Source: Mesorhizobium sp. CA14 (GTDB taxonomy: Bacteria > Pseudomonadota > Alphaproteobacteria > Rhizobiales > Rhizobiaceae). Taken from it: a DNA stretch of 64,000 nt. Made by a program: the position numbers and the translations under genes. Shown here in pieces: positions 8,711-20,470 of this stretch. Where the stretch lies: assembly GCF_020165195.1 (NCBI RefSeq), contig NZ_JAIUHR010000011.1, positions 1 to 64,000 on the forward strand, given 5' to 3'. A model generated the notes under the pieces. The model saw only the letters and a program-made list of their open reading frames with translations, did not search any database and was not told the DNA's origin. Position 1 is the stretch's first letter. Each line of letters opens with the position of its first letter.

Positions 8711-9406
8711 GTGACAGAAGCCGTCATCGCGCTGAGGGATGTGTCGCTGACGCTCGGCGAGGGCGCGTCCTCCGTCCACGTGCTGAAGGGTGTGAGCCTC
8801 GACGTGGCGGCCGGCCAAGCCACCGGCATTGTCGGCCCGTCGGGCTCTGGCAAGTCCACGCTGCTGATGGTTCTTGCGGGCCTGGAAAGGGTCGATTCGG
8901 GCACGGTCCGGATCGTCGGCGAGCTGATCAACGACAAAAGCGAGGATCAGATAGCTTCGTTTCGGGGGCGAAACATCGGCATCGTGTTCCAGTCCTTTCA
9001 TCTCATCCCCAACATGACGGCGCTGGAAAATGTCGCGGTGCCGCTCGAGCTTGCCGGCCATGCCGATCCGTTCGGGGTGGCCGCGCGGGAACTCGCGGCG
9101 GTCGGCCTGAGCGACCGCGTGACGCATTATCCGGGCGAGCTTTCCGGCGGGGAGCAGCAGCGCGTGGCGATCGCGCGGGCACTGGCGCCGTCGCCGCGCA
9201 TCCTCATCGCCGACGAGCCGACCGGCAATCTCGACCAGGTAACGGGAAAGCAGATCGTCGACCTTCTCTTCGCCAAGGCGGCGGAACGCGGCATGACGCT
9301 GGTGCTGGTCACGCATGATCCGGCGCTTGCCGGGCGTTGCGCACGCCAGGTTTCGATGCGCTCGGGGCGGATCGAGGATGCGCCTTTGCTCAAAGTGACG
9401 GCATAG
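8711..9406 (+). CDS. ABC transporter ATP-binding protein, YbbA/LolD type
   Basis: A 231-residue ATPase with Walker A GPSGSGKST (residues ~44-52), Q-loop (IVFQSF), signature LSGGEQQR, Walker B ILIADEPT and the switch histidine in LVTHD. It is most like YbbA/LolD, which partner with FtsX-fold permeases. The start codon is GTG at 8711. The permease gene begins 4 bases after the stop. Together with divergent tesA this is a conserved neighbourhood of unknown substrate, possibly lipid or lysophospholipid handling. Confidence 0.92.
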   Translation: MTEAVIALRDVSLTLGEGASSVHVLKGVSLDVAAGQATGIVGPSGSGKSTLLMVLAGLERVDSGTVRIVGELINDKSEDQIASFRGRNIGIVFQSFHLIPNMTALENVAVPLELAGHADPFGVAARELAAVGLSDRVTHYPGELSGGEQQRVAIARALAPSPRILIADEPTGNLDQVTGKQIVDLLFAKAAERGMTLVLVTHDPALAGRCARQVSMRSGRIEDAPLLKVTA

Positions 9407-9410
9407 AGGC

Positions 9411-12086
9411 ATGGCGGAGACCCCCTCATCCGGCCCTTCGGGCCACCTTCTCCCCGAGGGGAGAAGAGGTAGTCAGCGCCGGCGCCAATCTCTTCTCCCC
9501 GGCGGGGAGAAGGTGGCCGCGCAGCGGCCGGATGAGGGGGCCTGGCTCCGCACGCTGAAGCTCGCCATCCGCTTCTCGCTGCGCGAGATGCGCGGCGGCC
9601 TGTCCGGCTTCATGATCTTCCTGGCCTGCATTGCGCTGGGCGTTGCGGCGATCGGCGGCGTCAATTCGGTGGCGCAGGCGATCTCCGCCGGCGTCGCCGA
9701 TCAGGGCCAGACGCTGCTTGGCGGCGATCTGCGCTTCCAGATCAACCAGCGCAGCGCTTCGGATGCCGAGCTCAGCTTCGTCCGGAGCCTCGGCACGGTT
9801 TCGCTCAATTCCGGCATGCGCTCGATGGCGCGGCTGGAGGACGGCTCGGATCAGGCGCTGGTCGAGGCCAAGGCCGTCGACGACGCCTATCCGCTCTACG
9901 GCGCGCTGGAAACCGATCCGGCGCTGCCGAAGGAGCAATTGTTCGGCGAAAGGTCCGGCGTGTTCGGCGCCGCCGCGCCCGACCTTTTGTTCGACCGGCT
10001 CAATCTTCACATCGGCGACAGGCTGAAGCTCGGCAGCGCGATTTTCGAATTGCGGGCGAGGCTGGTCAGCGAGCCGGATGCGGTCTCGGACGGTTTCGGT
10101 TTCGCGCCGCGGCTGACGATTTCGCGCGAGGGCCTCGCCGCATCCGGCCTGGTGCAGCCGGGCAGCCTGGTCGAGAACGCCTATAAGGTGCGGCTGCCCG
10201 ACGGCACGTCCGAGGCGCGGATCAAGGACATCCAGGCGCAAGCCGCGAAGGATTTCCCGCAGGCCGGCTGGTCGATCCGCACGCGCAGCAACGCCGCCCC
10301 CGCGCTCTCCGCCAATATCGAGCGCTTCTCGCAATTCCTGACGCTCGTCGGGTTGACGGCGCTGGTGGTCGGCGGCGTCGGCGTAGCGAACGCAGTGCGC
10401 GCCTATCTCGACGGCAAGCGCGGCGTCATTGCCACTTTCAAGAGCCTCGGCGCTTCGGGCGGCTTCGTCTTCACGGTCTATCTGGTGCAGATCCTGTTGA
10501 TCGTAGGCCTCGGCATCGTGCTCGGGCTCATCCTTGGGGCCGCGATGCCGTTCGTGGCGAGCGCGCTTCTGCAGTCTGTCATCCCCGTGCCCGCGCAAGG
10601 CGGCTTTTATCCAGGCGCGCTCGCTCTTGCCGCGCTGTTCGGCCTGCTGGTGACGCTGGCCTTCGCGCTTTTGCCGCTCGGCCGCGCCCGTGACGTGCCG
10701 GCGACGGCGCTGTTCCGCGAAATGGGCTTTGAGAGCCGCGGCTTGCCGCGCCTGCCTTATGCGGGTGCGGCGCTGGCGATCGTCGCCGCGCTGGCGGCGC
10801 TGGCGATCCTCTCGGCCAACGACCACCGCATCGCCTCGATCTTCGTTGGCGCCACGGTCCTTGCCTTCCTAGTGCTGCGGCTGGTGGCGGTGCTGGTGCA
10901 ATGGGCGGCGAAAAAGAGCCCGCGCGTGCGTTCCGTTTCGTTGCGGCTGGCGCTCGGCAACATCCATCGTCCGGGCGCGCTGACGCCTTCGGTGGTGCTA
11001 TCGCTCGGCCTCGGGCTGACGCTTCTGGTGACGCTTGCGCTGATCGACGGGAATCTGCGGCGGCAGATCTCCGGCAGCCTGCCGGAGCGGGCGCCGAACT
11101 TCTTCTTTGTCGATATTCAGAGCAGCGACGTCGATGCCTTCGCCGGCCTTGTCGGCAGGGAGTCGCCGCGGGGAACGCTGGTCAAAGTGCCGATGCTGCG
11201 CGGGCGCATCATGGCGCTCAACGGCGTCGACGTCGACAAGGTGAAGATCCCGGCCGACGGCGCTTGGGTGCTGCGCGGCGACCGCGGCCTGACCTATGAC
11301 GCGAAGCAGCCGGACAACGCGACGCTGACCGAAGGCGCGTGGTGGCCGCAGGATTATTCCGGCGAGCCGCTGGTGTCGTTTTCGGCCGAGGAGGGCAAGG
11401 CGATCGGGCTGAAGCTCGGCGATACCGTGACCGTCAACGTGCTCGGCCGCAACGTGACCGCAAAGATCGCCAATTTCCGCCAGGTTGAGTGGGAGACGAT
11501 GGGGATCAACTTCGTCATGGTGTTTTCGCCCAACACCTTTGCCGGGGCGCCGCATGGCTGGCTGGCGACGCTGACCGACAAAAGCGCCACCACGGCCGAC
11601 GACGCAAGGCTGCTTAACGCCGTTACCCGCGCCTTTCCCGCGGTGACGACGGTGCGCGTCAAGGACGCGCTCGATATCGTCAACCGGCTGGTCGCGCAGC
11701 TGGGCACGGCGATCCGCGCCGCCGCCGGCGTGGCGCTGATCGCCTCGGTGCTGGTGCTCTCCGGGGCTTTGGCCGCCGGCAACCGCGCGCGCATCCACGA
11801 CGCTGTGGTGCTGAAGACGCTCGGCGCGACGCGACGAACGCTGATTACCGCCTTCTCGTTGGAATATGCGTTGATCGGCCTTGCGACCGCGCTGTTCGCG
11901 CTTGCCGCCGGCGGCATCGCCGCCTGGTTCGTGGTCGCGCATATCATGACGCTGCCATCGCATTTCATGCCGGAAGTGGCGGTGATGACGATCCTGGTTT
12001 CGCTGACGGTCACCGTCGGCATCGGCCTTGCCGGCACCTGGCGGGTGCTCGGCCACAAGGCGGCGCCGGTGCTGCGCAACCTCTGA
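9411..12086 (+). CDS. ABC transporter permease, YbbP/FtsX type
   Basis: An 891-residue permease with two FtsX-like blocks. The first transmembrane helix is near residues 65-85, then comes a large periplasmic domain, three to four helices around 305-425, further helices around 450-560, a second periplasmic domain, and the C-terminal helices. The partner ATPase lies 4 bases upstream. Residues 4-43 are encoded entirely by a palindromic repeat read in frame (see repeat at 9421-9540), so the family-like protein starts only at about LRTLKLAIRFSLREM. The only other in-frame start before the helix is a GTG inside the repeat, so either the fusion is real or translation starts at a non-obvious codon. 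Confidence 0.88.
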   Translation: MAETPSSGPSGHLLPEGRRGSQRRRQSLLPGGEKVAAQRPDEGAWLRTLKLAIRFSLREMRGGLSGFMIFLACIALGVAAIGGVNSVAQAISAGVADQGQTLLGGDLRFQINQRSASDAELSFVRSLGTVSLNSGMRSMARLEDGSDQALVEAKAVDDAYPLYGALETDPALPKEQLFGERSGVFGAAAPDLLFDRLNLHIGDRLKLGSAIFELRARLVSEPDAVSDGFGFAPRLTISREGLAASGLVQPGSLVENAYKVRLPDGTSEARIKDIQAQAAKDFPQAGWSIRTRSNAAPALSANIERFSQFLTLVGLTALVVGGVGVANAVRAYLDGKRGVIATFKSLGASGGFVFTVYLVQILLIVGLGIVLGLILGAAMPFVASALLQSVIPVPAQGGFYPGALALAALFGLLVTLAFALLPLGRARDVPATALFREMGFESRGLPRLPYAGAALAIVAALAALAILSANDHRIASIFVGATVLAFLVLRLVAVLVQWAAKKSPRVRSVSLRLALGNIHRPGALTPSVVLSLGLGLTLLVTLALIDGNLRRQISGSLPERAPNFFFVDIQSSDVDAFAGLVGRESPRGTLVKVPMLRGRIMALNGVDVDKVKIPADGAWVLRGDRGLTYDAKQPDNATLTEGAWWPQDYSGEPLVSFSAEEGKAIGLKLGDTVTVNVLGRNVTAKIANFRQVEWETMGINFVMVFSPNTFAGAPHGWLATLTDKSATTADDARLLNAVTRAFPAVTTVRVKDALDIVNRLVAQLGTAIRAAAGVALIASVLVLSGALAAGNRARIHDAVVLKTLGATRRTLITAFSLEYALIGLATALFALAAGGIAAWFVVAHIMTLPSHFMPEVAVMTILVSLTVTVGIGLAGTWRVLGHKAAPVLRNL
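9421..9540. repeat. Palindromic repeat, family 1, inside a coding sequence
   Basis: A 120-bp element with perfect 13-bp ends (CCCCCTCATCCGG and CCGGATGAGGGGG) and two inner arms, CCTTCTCCCC and GGGGAGAAGG. It matches copies at 14671-14859 and 22007-22140. Its length, 120, is a multiple of three, so it adds 40 codons without breaking the permease reading frame. Confidence 0.9.
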
Positions 12087-12108
12087 CCGGGAGGCTTCCG
12101 GGCGCTCG

Positions 12109-12148
12109 CCCGGTTAAATCTTTGTAAGCCCGGTTAAATTTTTGTAAG
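12109..12148. repeat. Tandem 20-bp repeat, two copies
   Basis: Two adjacent 20-bp units, cccggttaaat(c/t)tttgtaag, identical but for one base. Each ends in TTTGTAAG, which is complementary to an arm at 12184-12195. Confidence 0.85.
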
Positions 12149-12195
12149 AAAGGCGGCCGGAAGGGCCGAAAATCGGCCTTTTGCTTTCTTACAAA
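12141..12195 (+). terminator. Nested hairpin after the YbbP-type gene
   Basis: The outer arms TTTGTAAGAAAG (12141-12152) and CTTTCTTACAAA (12184-12195) are perfect 12-bp inverted repeats. Within them sits a second perfect hairpin, GGCCGA-AAA-TCGGCC (12164-12178), followed by TTTTG. The inner hairpin alone looks like a terminator for the ABC operon. The outer pairing would compete with it or stabilise it. It may also act on the Bax-inhibitor gene downstream. Confidence 0.6.
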
Positions 12196-12332
12196 GCGTT
12201 ACCGCTCGTTACCGTCTTGTTCTTGACGTCGAGAACGCTCATATTTTGCGCAGGCATGCTGGAGCTCCGCCAGCGGCGCCTGGTCCCAAAAGACCTGTCA
12301 CCGGACGGGGCAGAAGCAACAGAGGATTTCCA

Positions 12333-13073
12333 ATGGCTGATCCCATTCGCAACTACCAGGCGTCCGCGGCCCCCGGCGCGCGCGTCGATATCGATCAGGG
12401 CCTGCGCGCCTATATGATCAAAGTCTATAACCTCATGGGGCTTGGCCTTTTGATCACCGGCCTTGCCGCATGGGGCGCCTTCCAGCTCGCCGTCACGGGC
12501 GACGGCCAGCTGACCGCCTTCGGCCAGCTCATCTATGCAAGCGCATTCCGCTGGGTTGTCATCCTGGCGCCGCTGGCGGCCGTGATGTTCCTGTCGTTCC
12601 GCATCCAGTCGATGAGCGTGGCGGCGGCGCAGGCCACGTTCTGGGTCTATGCCGGCCTTGTCGGCCTGTCGCTGTCGACGATCTTCCTCGTCTACACCGG
12701 CACCAGCATCACCCAGACCTTCTTCGCCACGGCCGCGGCCTTCGGCGGCCTGTCGCTCTACGGCTACACGACCAGGCGCGACCTGTCGGCGTTCGGCTCG
12801 TTCCTGATCATGGGCGTGATCGGCCTGCTGATCGCGATGCTGATCAACATCGTCCTGCAGTCGTCGGCGCTCGCCTTCGCCATCTCGGCGATCGGCGTGC
12901 TGGTCTTCGCGGGCCTGACCGCCTACGACACGCAGAAGATCAAGGAGATGTATTTTGAGGGCGACGTCGCCGACGTTGCCGGCCGCAAGGCGATCATGGG
13001 CGCGCTGCGCCTCTATCTCGACTTCATCAACCTGTTCATGTTCCTGCTGCAGTTCATGGGCGACCGCCGCTAA
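12333..13073 (+). CDS. Bax inhibitor-1/YccA family membrane protein
   Basis: A 246-residue protein with seven hydrophobic segments, matching the Bax inhibitor-1 (TMBIM) family. The family hallmark near the end, FAGLTAYDTQKIKEMY, contains the acidic residues linked to calcium leak in homologues. Start at 12333 is set by AGAGGA 6 bases upstream; longer starts back to 12246 lack support. The family modulates membrane protease activity (FtsH in E. coli) or ion leak. A strong terminator follows directly. Confidence 0.9.
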   Translation: MADPIRNYQASAAPGARVDIDQGLRAYMIKVYNLMGLGLLITGLAAWGAFQLAVTGDGQLTAFGQLIYASAFRWVVILAPLAAVMFLSFRIQSMSVAAAQATFWVYAGLVGLSLSTIFLVYTGTSITQTFFATAAAFGGLSLYGYTTRRDLSAFGSFLIMGVIGLLIAMLINIVLQSSALAFAISAIGVLVFAGLTAYDTQKIKEMYFEGDVADVAGRKAIMGALRLYLDFINLFMFLLQFMGDRR

Positions 13074-13110
13074 GGGCGTACCCCGGTCTCAGTGGACCAA
13101 AGACTTTGCG

Positions 13111-13140
13111 AAGGGCGGCCCAACGGCCGCCCTTTCTTTT
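13111..13140 (+). terminator. Rho-independent terminator
   Basis: A perfect 10-bp stem (AAGGGCGGCC pairing with GGCCGCCCTT), loop CAAC, followed by TCTTTTT. It ends the Bax-inhibitor transcript. Confidence 0.9.
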
Positions 13141-13189
13141 TGCGCAGTCCTTTGCTGTTATCGAGGCAGGAAAGAGAACTGCACAAATT

Positions 13190-13768
13190 ATGAGCATCAT
13201 CGCCATCAGACCCGCCACCGCGGCCGACCTCGACCGAATCACGGAGATCTATGCCGATGCGGTCACGCATGGCACGGCGAGCTACGAGTTGGAGCCGCCC
13301 AGCCGCGCCGAAATGGGCAACCGATTCGACGCTCTGGCGGCCGGCGGCTTTCCGTATCTCGTGGCCGAGAAGAGCGGCGCCGTGCTCGGCTATGCATATG
13401 CCGGACCGTTCCGGCCGCGCCCTGCTTACCGATTCGTCATCGAGGATTCGGTCTATGTCGCGCCCGAGGCCAAGGGGCAGGGCGTGGGCTCGCTGCTGAT
13501 GCAAGCGCTGATCGAGACGGCGCGCGCGGCGGGCTTCCGCCAGATCATCGCGGTGATCGGCGACGGCCATGCCGACAGCGCTTCGGTGCGGCTGCACGAG
13601 AGGCTCGGCTTCCGTCATTCCGGGCGCCTGGAAGGCTCCGGCTACAAGCACGGACGCTGGCTGGACACGGTGTTCATGCAGCTTTCGCTGAACGGCGGCG
13701 CGGCGCTGCCGCCCGATCCGGATTCGCTGCCGGAGCGGAGGTTTCGCGGGGAGCTCAAGCGGAGCTGA
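13190..13768 (+). CDS. GNAT N-acetyltransferase, phosphinothricin-acetyltransferase type
   Basis: A 192-residue acetyltransferase. The N-terminal IRPATAADLDRITEIYADAV and the acetyl-CoA binding stretch SVYVAPEAKGQGVGSLLMQ (Q/R-x-x-G-x-G/A) are typical of the Pat/YncA group, which acetylates phosphinothricin, methionine sulfoximine or similar amino-acid analogues. A SASVRLHERLGF motif follows. The start at 13190 begins exactly where family similarity starts; the earlier in-frame start at 13106 lies in the upstream terminator. Its stop codon opens an inverted array of TGA-containing units. Confidence 0.85.
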   Translation: MSIIAIRPATAADLDRITEIYADAVTHGTASYELEPPSRAEMGNRFDALAAGGFPYLVAEKSGAVLGYAYAGPFRPRPAYRFVIEDSVYVAPEAKGQGVGSLLMQALIETARAAGFRQIIAVIGDGHADSASVRLHERLGFRHSGRLEGSGYKHGRWLDTVFMQLSLNGGAALPPDPDSLPERRFRGELKRS

Positions 13769-13890
13769 AGAGGAATTGAAGAACTGAAGAATTGACGAAC
13801 TGAAGAACTGAAGAAAGACGACGTCCACACCGGAAGCGCCAGCGCCTCTTTTCCTCAGTTCTTCATTTCCTCAATTCCCCTTTTCCTCAC
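13766..13890. repeat. Inverted stutter array of 8-bp TGA units
   Basis: The left arm (13766-13815) is built of variants of TGAAGAAC. The right arm (13846-13890) is its imperfect reverse complement; for example GAAGAACTGAAGAA faces GAAGAACTGAGGAA. Both the stop codon of the acetyltransferase and that of DUF2794 on the other strand lie in the array. Analogous arrays with other sequences occur at 16500 and 38842. Confidence 0.8.
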
Positions 13891-14273
13891 GCCTCGACGA
13901 CCTTCAGCTTGGCATCGAAGACACCGAGCACGCGGCCGAGTTCCTGGCCGCGCTTGAGGATGCGGCCACCTGCGGCGATGACGGCGAAAGCGCCTTGCCG
14001 GCGCGCCAGCTTCGGGTCCTTGACGATCTGGAACAGCGGCACTTCGCTGGCCCGGCGGAAGACGGAAAAGACAGCGCGATCCGTGAGATGGTCGATCGCA
14101 TAGTCGCGCCATTCATTGGCCGCCACCATGCGTCCGTAAAGCCTCAGGATCTGGTCGAGCTCGCGCCGGTCGAATCGCACCGGCTGGTCGAGGCGGGCGT
14201 TGCGCGCCTCATGCAACGGGATCAATATTCCGGATGCTTCCCCATCCTCCGTCCCGCTGCTGTGATCGGTCAT
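13887..14273 (-). CDS. DUF2794 family protein
   Basis: A 128-residue protein that I recognise as DUF2794, a small family restricted to Alphaproteobacteria. Conserved-looking stretches are RFDRRELDQILRLYGRMVAA and EWRDYAIDHL, followed by FSVFRRASEVPLFQIVKDP. It has no signal peptide or membrane segment. The role is unknown. Start at 14273 leaves out a 57-residue upstream extension that looks non-coding. The stop codon falls in an inverted 8-bp array shared with the convergent acetyltransferase gene. Confidence 0.72.
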   Translation of the reverse strand: MTDHSSGTEDGEASGILIPLHEARNARLDQPVRFDRRELDQILRLYGRMVAANEWRDYAIDHLTDRAVFSVFRRASEVPLFQIVKDPKLARRQGAFAVIAAGGRILKRGQELGRVLGVFDAKLKVVEA

Positions 14274-14439
14274 GCCTCGATCCTTCGATTGAATCATGCG
14301 CCGGCCAAGGTTCGCGCTTTCATGGCGGAATTGCAAGGGCGCGATGGAATTGCTGCGGCCATCTAAGTGCGGGCGGTCGCGCAGTTTCCCAAACGTCCAG
14401 TCACGTTTGCGAAACACATGTTGGAATTGGTGATGCTCC

Positions 14440-14670
14440 GCCACATTCTCACCACAAATAATCCGCGCTCATGCCCCAATGTCCGACGAATTTACCGGCG
14501 TTGCCTGAGACGGTTCGGTCCGGCACCGGCTCGTAAACCCCAAGCCCCCCGCCCACGGGTCAGCGTCGGATCGAACCAACCTCGGTTTTTCCTTGGAAAA
14601 ATCAGGTGCGACGATCCCAAAACCTAAATGACCGGCGTCAGAAGCAAGCTGACGCCGGTTTTTTATTTTT
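14440..14670 (+). ncRNA. Candidate structured small RNA
   Basis: This gene-free stretch ends in a strong plus-strand intrinsic terminator, yet no plus-strand gene precedes it: DUF2794 reads away from it. Two further hairpins lie ahead of the terminator. One is an 11-bp stem, GGTTCGGTCCG (14512-14522) with CGGATCGAACC (14567-14577), with one G-T pair and a C-rich 44-base loop. The other is TTTTTCC/GGAAAAA near 14585-14600. The C-rich loop could base-pair with Shine-Dalgarno sequences, as several rhizobial trans-acting RNAs do. The 5' end is a guess; I see no convincing promoter. It does not match tmRNA, 6S, SRP or RNase P RNA as I know them. Confidence 0.45.
14631..14670 (+). terminator. Orphan Rho-independent terminator
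   Basis: A perfect 11-bp stem (ACCGGCGTCAG pairing with CTGACGCCGGT), 7-base loop, then a T-rich tail to 14670. It points rightwards. On the minus strand it lacks a T-tract, so it does not serve DUF1223. Confidence 0.88.
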
Positions 14671-14859
14671 CCTTCTCCCCTTGTGGGAGAAGGTGGCCGC
14701 GAAGCGGCCGGATGAGGGGTGCTGGAAGGAATGCGGCACTGATGGATATGGCACGGTGCGGCGCCGGTCGCGAACGTCGCCGCCAAGCTGGAACACCCCT
14801 CATCCGTCTCGGCGCTGCGCGCCGATCCACCTTCTCCCACAAGGGAGAAGGGAGAGGGT
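14671..14859. repeat. Palindromic repeat, family 1
   Basis: A long imperfect palindrome whose outer arms are CCTTCTCCC and GGGAGAAGG, with inner CGGATGAGGGGTG and CACCCCTCATCCG. It belongs to the same family as 9421-9540 and 22007-22140. Here it lies between the orphan terminator and the DUF1223 stop codon. Confidence 0.85.
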
Positions 14860-14865
14860 GCCCCT

Positions 14866-15654
14866 CTAAAGCCGATCCGGCTTGTGGATGAAGGCGGCGC
14901 CGAGGATCGGGCCGGGCGTGCCGTCCTTGCCGACCGACTGCAGCAGCACCGCGCAGCCGCCCTTCTTGACGATCTCGGTCATCGGCAATTCGTAACGCTG
15001 CGCCTTGCCGTGCCACATGCCGGCGGTCTGGATGTCGGAAACGGCGTTCCAATAGGTCAGGCTGCGACCGCTGTTCTCGCCCTGGCCGATCTTCACCATC
15101 TGCGGCGGATCGAAATAGACGATCACCACATGGGCGTCGGTCGGGCCGTTGCCGGCGTCGCCAGCGTCGATCATGACGCGGTCGCTGGTGCGGCTCACCT
15201 TGATGCCGACCCGCATGCCCTCGCCGGTCCTGTCCATCCGGGCCAAGGCGCCATCGACATCCATGCGGCTGGCGCCGTTGACGTGGCTGCGGCCATTGAT
15301 GACAGCTTGCGGCGTGTAGACGGAGCGGCTGCCGAAGGCGCGCATATAGTCATATTGGCGCTCGGTGTTCTTCTTGTTGCTCAGCGTGTCCTGCCAGCCG
15401 AGATAGTCCCAGTAATTGACGTGGTAAGCGAGGGCGATGATGTCGTCCTTGCCGGCGAGCTCGGCGAAGAACTCGTCGGCCGGCGGACAGGAACTGCAGC
15501 CCTGGCTGGTGAACAGTTCGACCACGCCCAAGGGCTTGTCGGTTTGAAGCTTGCCGGTCACGGCCTTCTCAGGCTCGGCTGCCAGGGCCACGCCGCCCAA
15601 CGCCGTAAGGGCCAGCGCTACTGCCGCAAGCCGCAATCGTCCTCGAAATGCCAT
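14866..15654 (-). CDS. DUF1223 protein, thioredoxin-like, exported
   Basis: A 262-residue protein of the DUF1223 family. Residues 1-26 form a signal peptide. The redox-type motif QGCSSCPPAD near residue 53 resembles a thioredoxin-fold CxxC and follows VELFTSQ, as in the family. Other typical parts are ALAYHVNYWDYLGW and YTPQAVINGR. Members are periplasmic proteins of unknown function with a thioredoxin-like fold; a role in disulfide or copper chemistry is only inferred. It is transcribed alone. Confidence 0.85.
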   Translation of the reverse strand: MAFRGRLRLAAVALALTALGGVALAAEPEKAVTGKLQTDKPLGVVELFTSQGCSSCPPADEFFAELAGKDDIIALAYHVNYWDYLGWQDTLSNKKNTERQYDYMRAFGSRSVYTPQAVINGRSHVNGASRMDVDGALARMDRTGEGMRVGIKVSRTSDRVMIDAGDAGNGPTDAHVVIVYFDPPQMVKIGQGENSGRSLTYWNAVSDIQTAGMWHGKAQRYELPMTEIVKKGGCAVLLQSVGKDGTPGPILGAAFIHKPDRL

Positions 15655-15839
15655 GACTTTTCCAATTCCCGCCGGTGACGCCGGCCTTGTTCTGATTGCT
15701 AAAATATGTGGCAGAAGCGCCAGTCAACGGGAAGTCACGTTGCGGTGAAATTTTTGCTGTTGCAGCCGCAGGTAAGGGCGCAATAGGAGGGGCGGCTGCA
15801 TTTCAAGGCGCGGTTCGATTCGGGGGCAGCATCCTCACC

Positions 15840-16592
<753 letters not shown>

Positions 16593-16598
16593 TGGCCG

Positions 16599-19289
<2,691 letters not shown>

Positions 19290-19572
19290 GGCGATCCGTC
19301 CTTGTCTGTTCAGCCTGAAAGGGAACGGACGCCGTTGGCATGCAATCACGCGCAAAGGTGCGGGTACGGCCATTTCCGCTGTCCGCTCCCAAGCAACCCG
19401 AGCCGTTCAAGGCGGCGCGTGCGCTGGTTCGGCGCTAATTCTGATCCCGCGCCGACCGCTGGCACGGATGAACCGCATATAGAGAATTTCCCGGAATAGT
19501 TCTAGACAGTCGAAAGACGATTTTGCGTGAGCTGGAAACGGCCGCGGAACGGTGCTTTCGGGACGGGCAAAA
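19290..19572. promoter_or_regulatory. Divergent acnA / ccmA control region
   Basis: About 280 bases between two divergent starts. An AT-rich run near 19485-19515 (tagagaatttcccggaatag) is the likely promoter area. I see no obvious iron-box palindrome or repeat. Confidence 0.35.
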
Positions 19573-20181
19573 ATGCGGCTGATCGCCGAAAATCTGGGCG
19601 GTGAGCGCGGCGGCGAGACGGTCTTTTCCAACATCGGCTTCGCGCTGGAAAAAGGCGAGGCGCTTATCGTCACCGGGCCGAACGGCGCGGGCAAATCGAC
19701 GCTGCTGAGGGTGGTCGCCGGGCTGCTGCCGGCCGCCCGGGGAAAGGTGCTTATCGAAGGTGACGGCGAGGCTTTCCCGACAGTCGCCTCCGCCTCGCAT
19801 TATCTCGGCCATCTCAACGCGATGAAGACGGCGCTCAGCGTCGAGGAGAATCTCGGCTTCTGGCGGGCGTTTCAGGGGGAGCCCGGACTGGACGTCGAAG
19901 AGGCGCTGGAGACGGTGGCGCTCGACGGTCTCGGACATCTGCCCTTCGGCTATCTGTCGACGGGGCAGAGGCGACGGGCGTCGATCGCCAGGCTTCTGGT
20001 CAGCCGGCGGCCGGTCTGGCTGCTCGATGAGCCGACGGCCGGGTTGGACAAGGCCTCGGAGGAGCGGTTCGCGGGGGTGATGCGGGGACATCTGCAGGAT
20101 GGAGGGATCGTGGTGGCGGCAACGCATCTGCCGCTGGGGTTGGAAGGGGCGAAGGCGTTGAGGATGGGGGAGACCATCTGA
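19573..20181 (+). CDS. ccmA: Heme exporter ATP-binding protein CcmA
   Basis: A 202-residue ATPase of cytochrome c maturation system I. CcmA hydrolyses ATP to release haem-loaded CcmE from CcmC. Walker A GPNGAGKST is at residues ~36-44, the signature is LSTGQRRR and Walker B is WLLDEPTAGLD. It is short, as in all CcmA proteins. Start at 19573 is preferred over 19552 because similarity begins at MRLIAENL. The ccmB gene should follow at once, but a 239-bp palindromic repeat separates the two. Confidence 0.92.
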   Translation: MRLIAENLGGERGGETVFSNIGFALEKGEALIVTGPNGAGKSTLLRVVAGLLPAARGKVLIEGDGEAFPTVASASHYLGHLNAMKTALSVEENLGFWRAFQGEPGLDVEEALETVALDGLGHLPFGYLSTGQRRRASIARLLVSRRPVWLLDEPTAGLDKASEERFAGVMRGHLQDGGIVVAATHLPLGLEGAKALRMGETI

Positions 20182-20194
20182 TGTTGACGCGAGG

Positions 20195-20433
20195 CACCCC
20201 CCTCTGTCCTGCCGGAACCGGCCCTTCGCTGTCGCTCCGGGCGTTCGTCGTTCGAAAAGCCAAGCAGTTGGCTTTTCATCCGCTGCGCGGACCTCTCCTC
20301 ACCCCCCGCAAGGGGGGAGGTTGGCAGCTTCGACGCCGGCATCTCCTTTTCGACGTCGGTGATTGGCGAAAGCCTGCGCGACATTCGATCTCCCCCCTTG
20401 CGGGGGAGATGGCCGGCAGGCCAGAGGGGGGTG
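20195..20433. repeat. Palindromic repeat, family 2, between ccmA and ccmB
   Basis: The ends CACCCCCCTCTGTCCTGCCGG-like and CCGGCAGGCCAGAGGGGGGTG-like are inverted repeats. Inner CTCCCCC/GGGGGAG arms match copies at 53622-53774 and 55877-56032. A perfect 10-bp hairpin, GAAAAGCCAA-GCAG-TTGGCTTTTC, lies at 20254-20277. Confidence 0.88.
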
Positions 20434-20470
20434 TGCCGGAGCGCCAGCCTCGCCAAGGGATTCCCTCTTA

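Noticed and set aside
14367..14627. 86-codon plus-strand frame in the DUF2794/DUF1223 gap
   Set aside because: No ribosome site, no recognisable composition, and it overlaps the stems of the candidate small RNA.
20363..20470. Upstream in-frame extension of ccmB
   Set aside because: It would translate part of the family 2 repeat; family similarity begins exactly at 20471.
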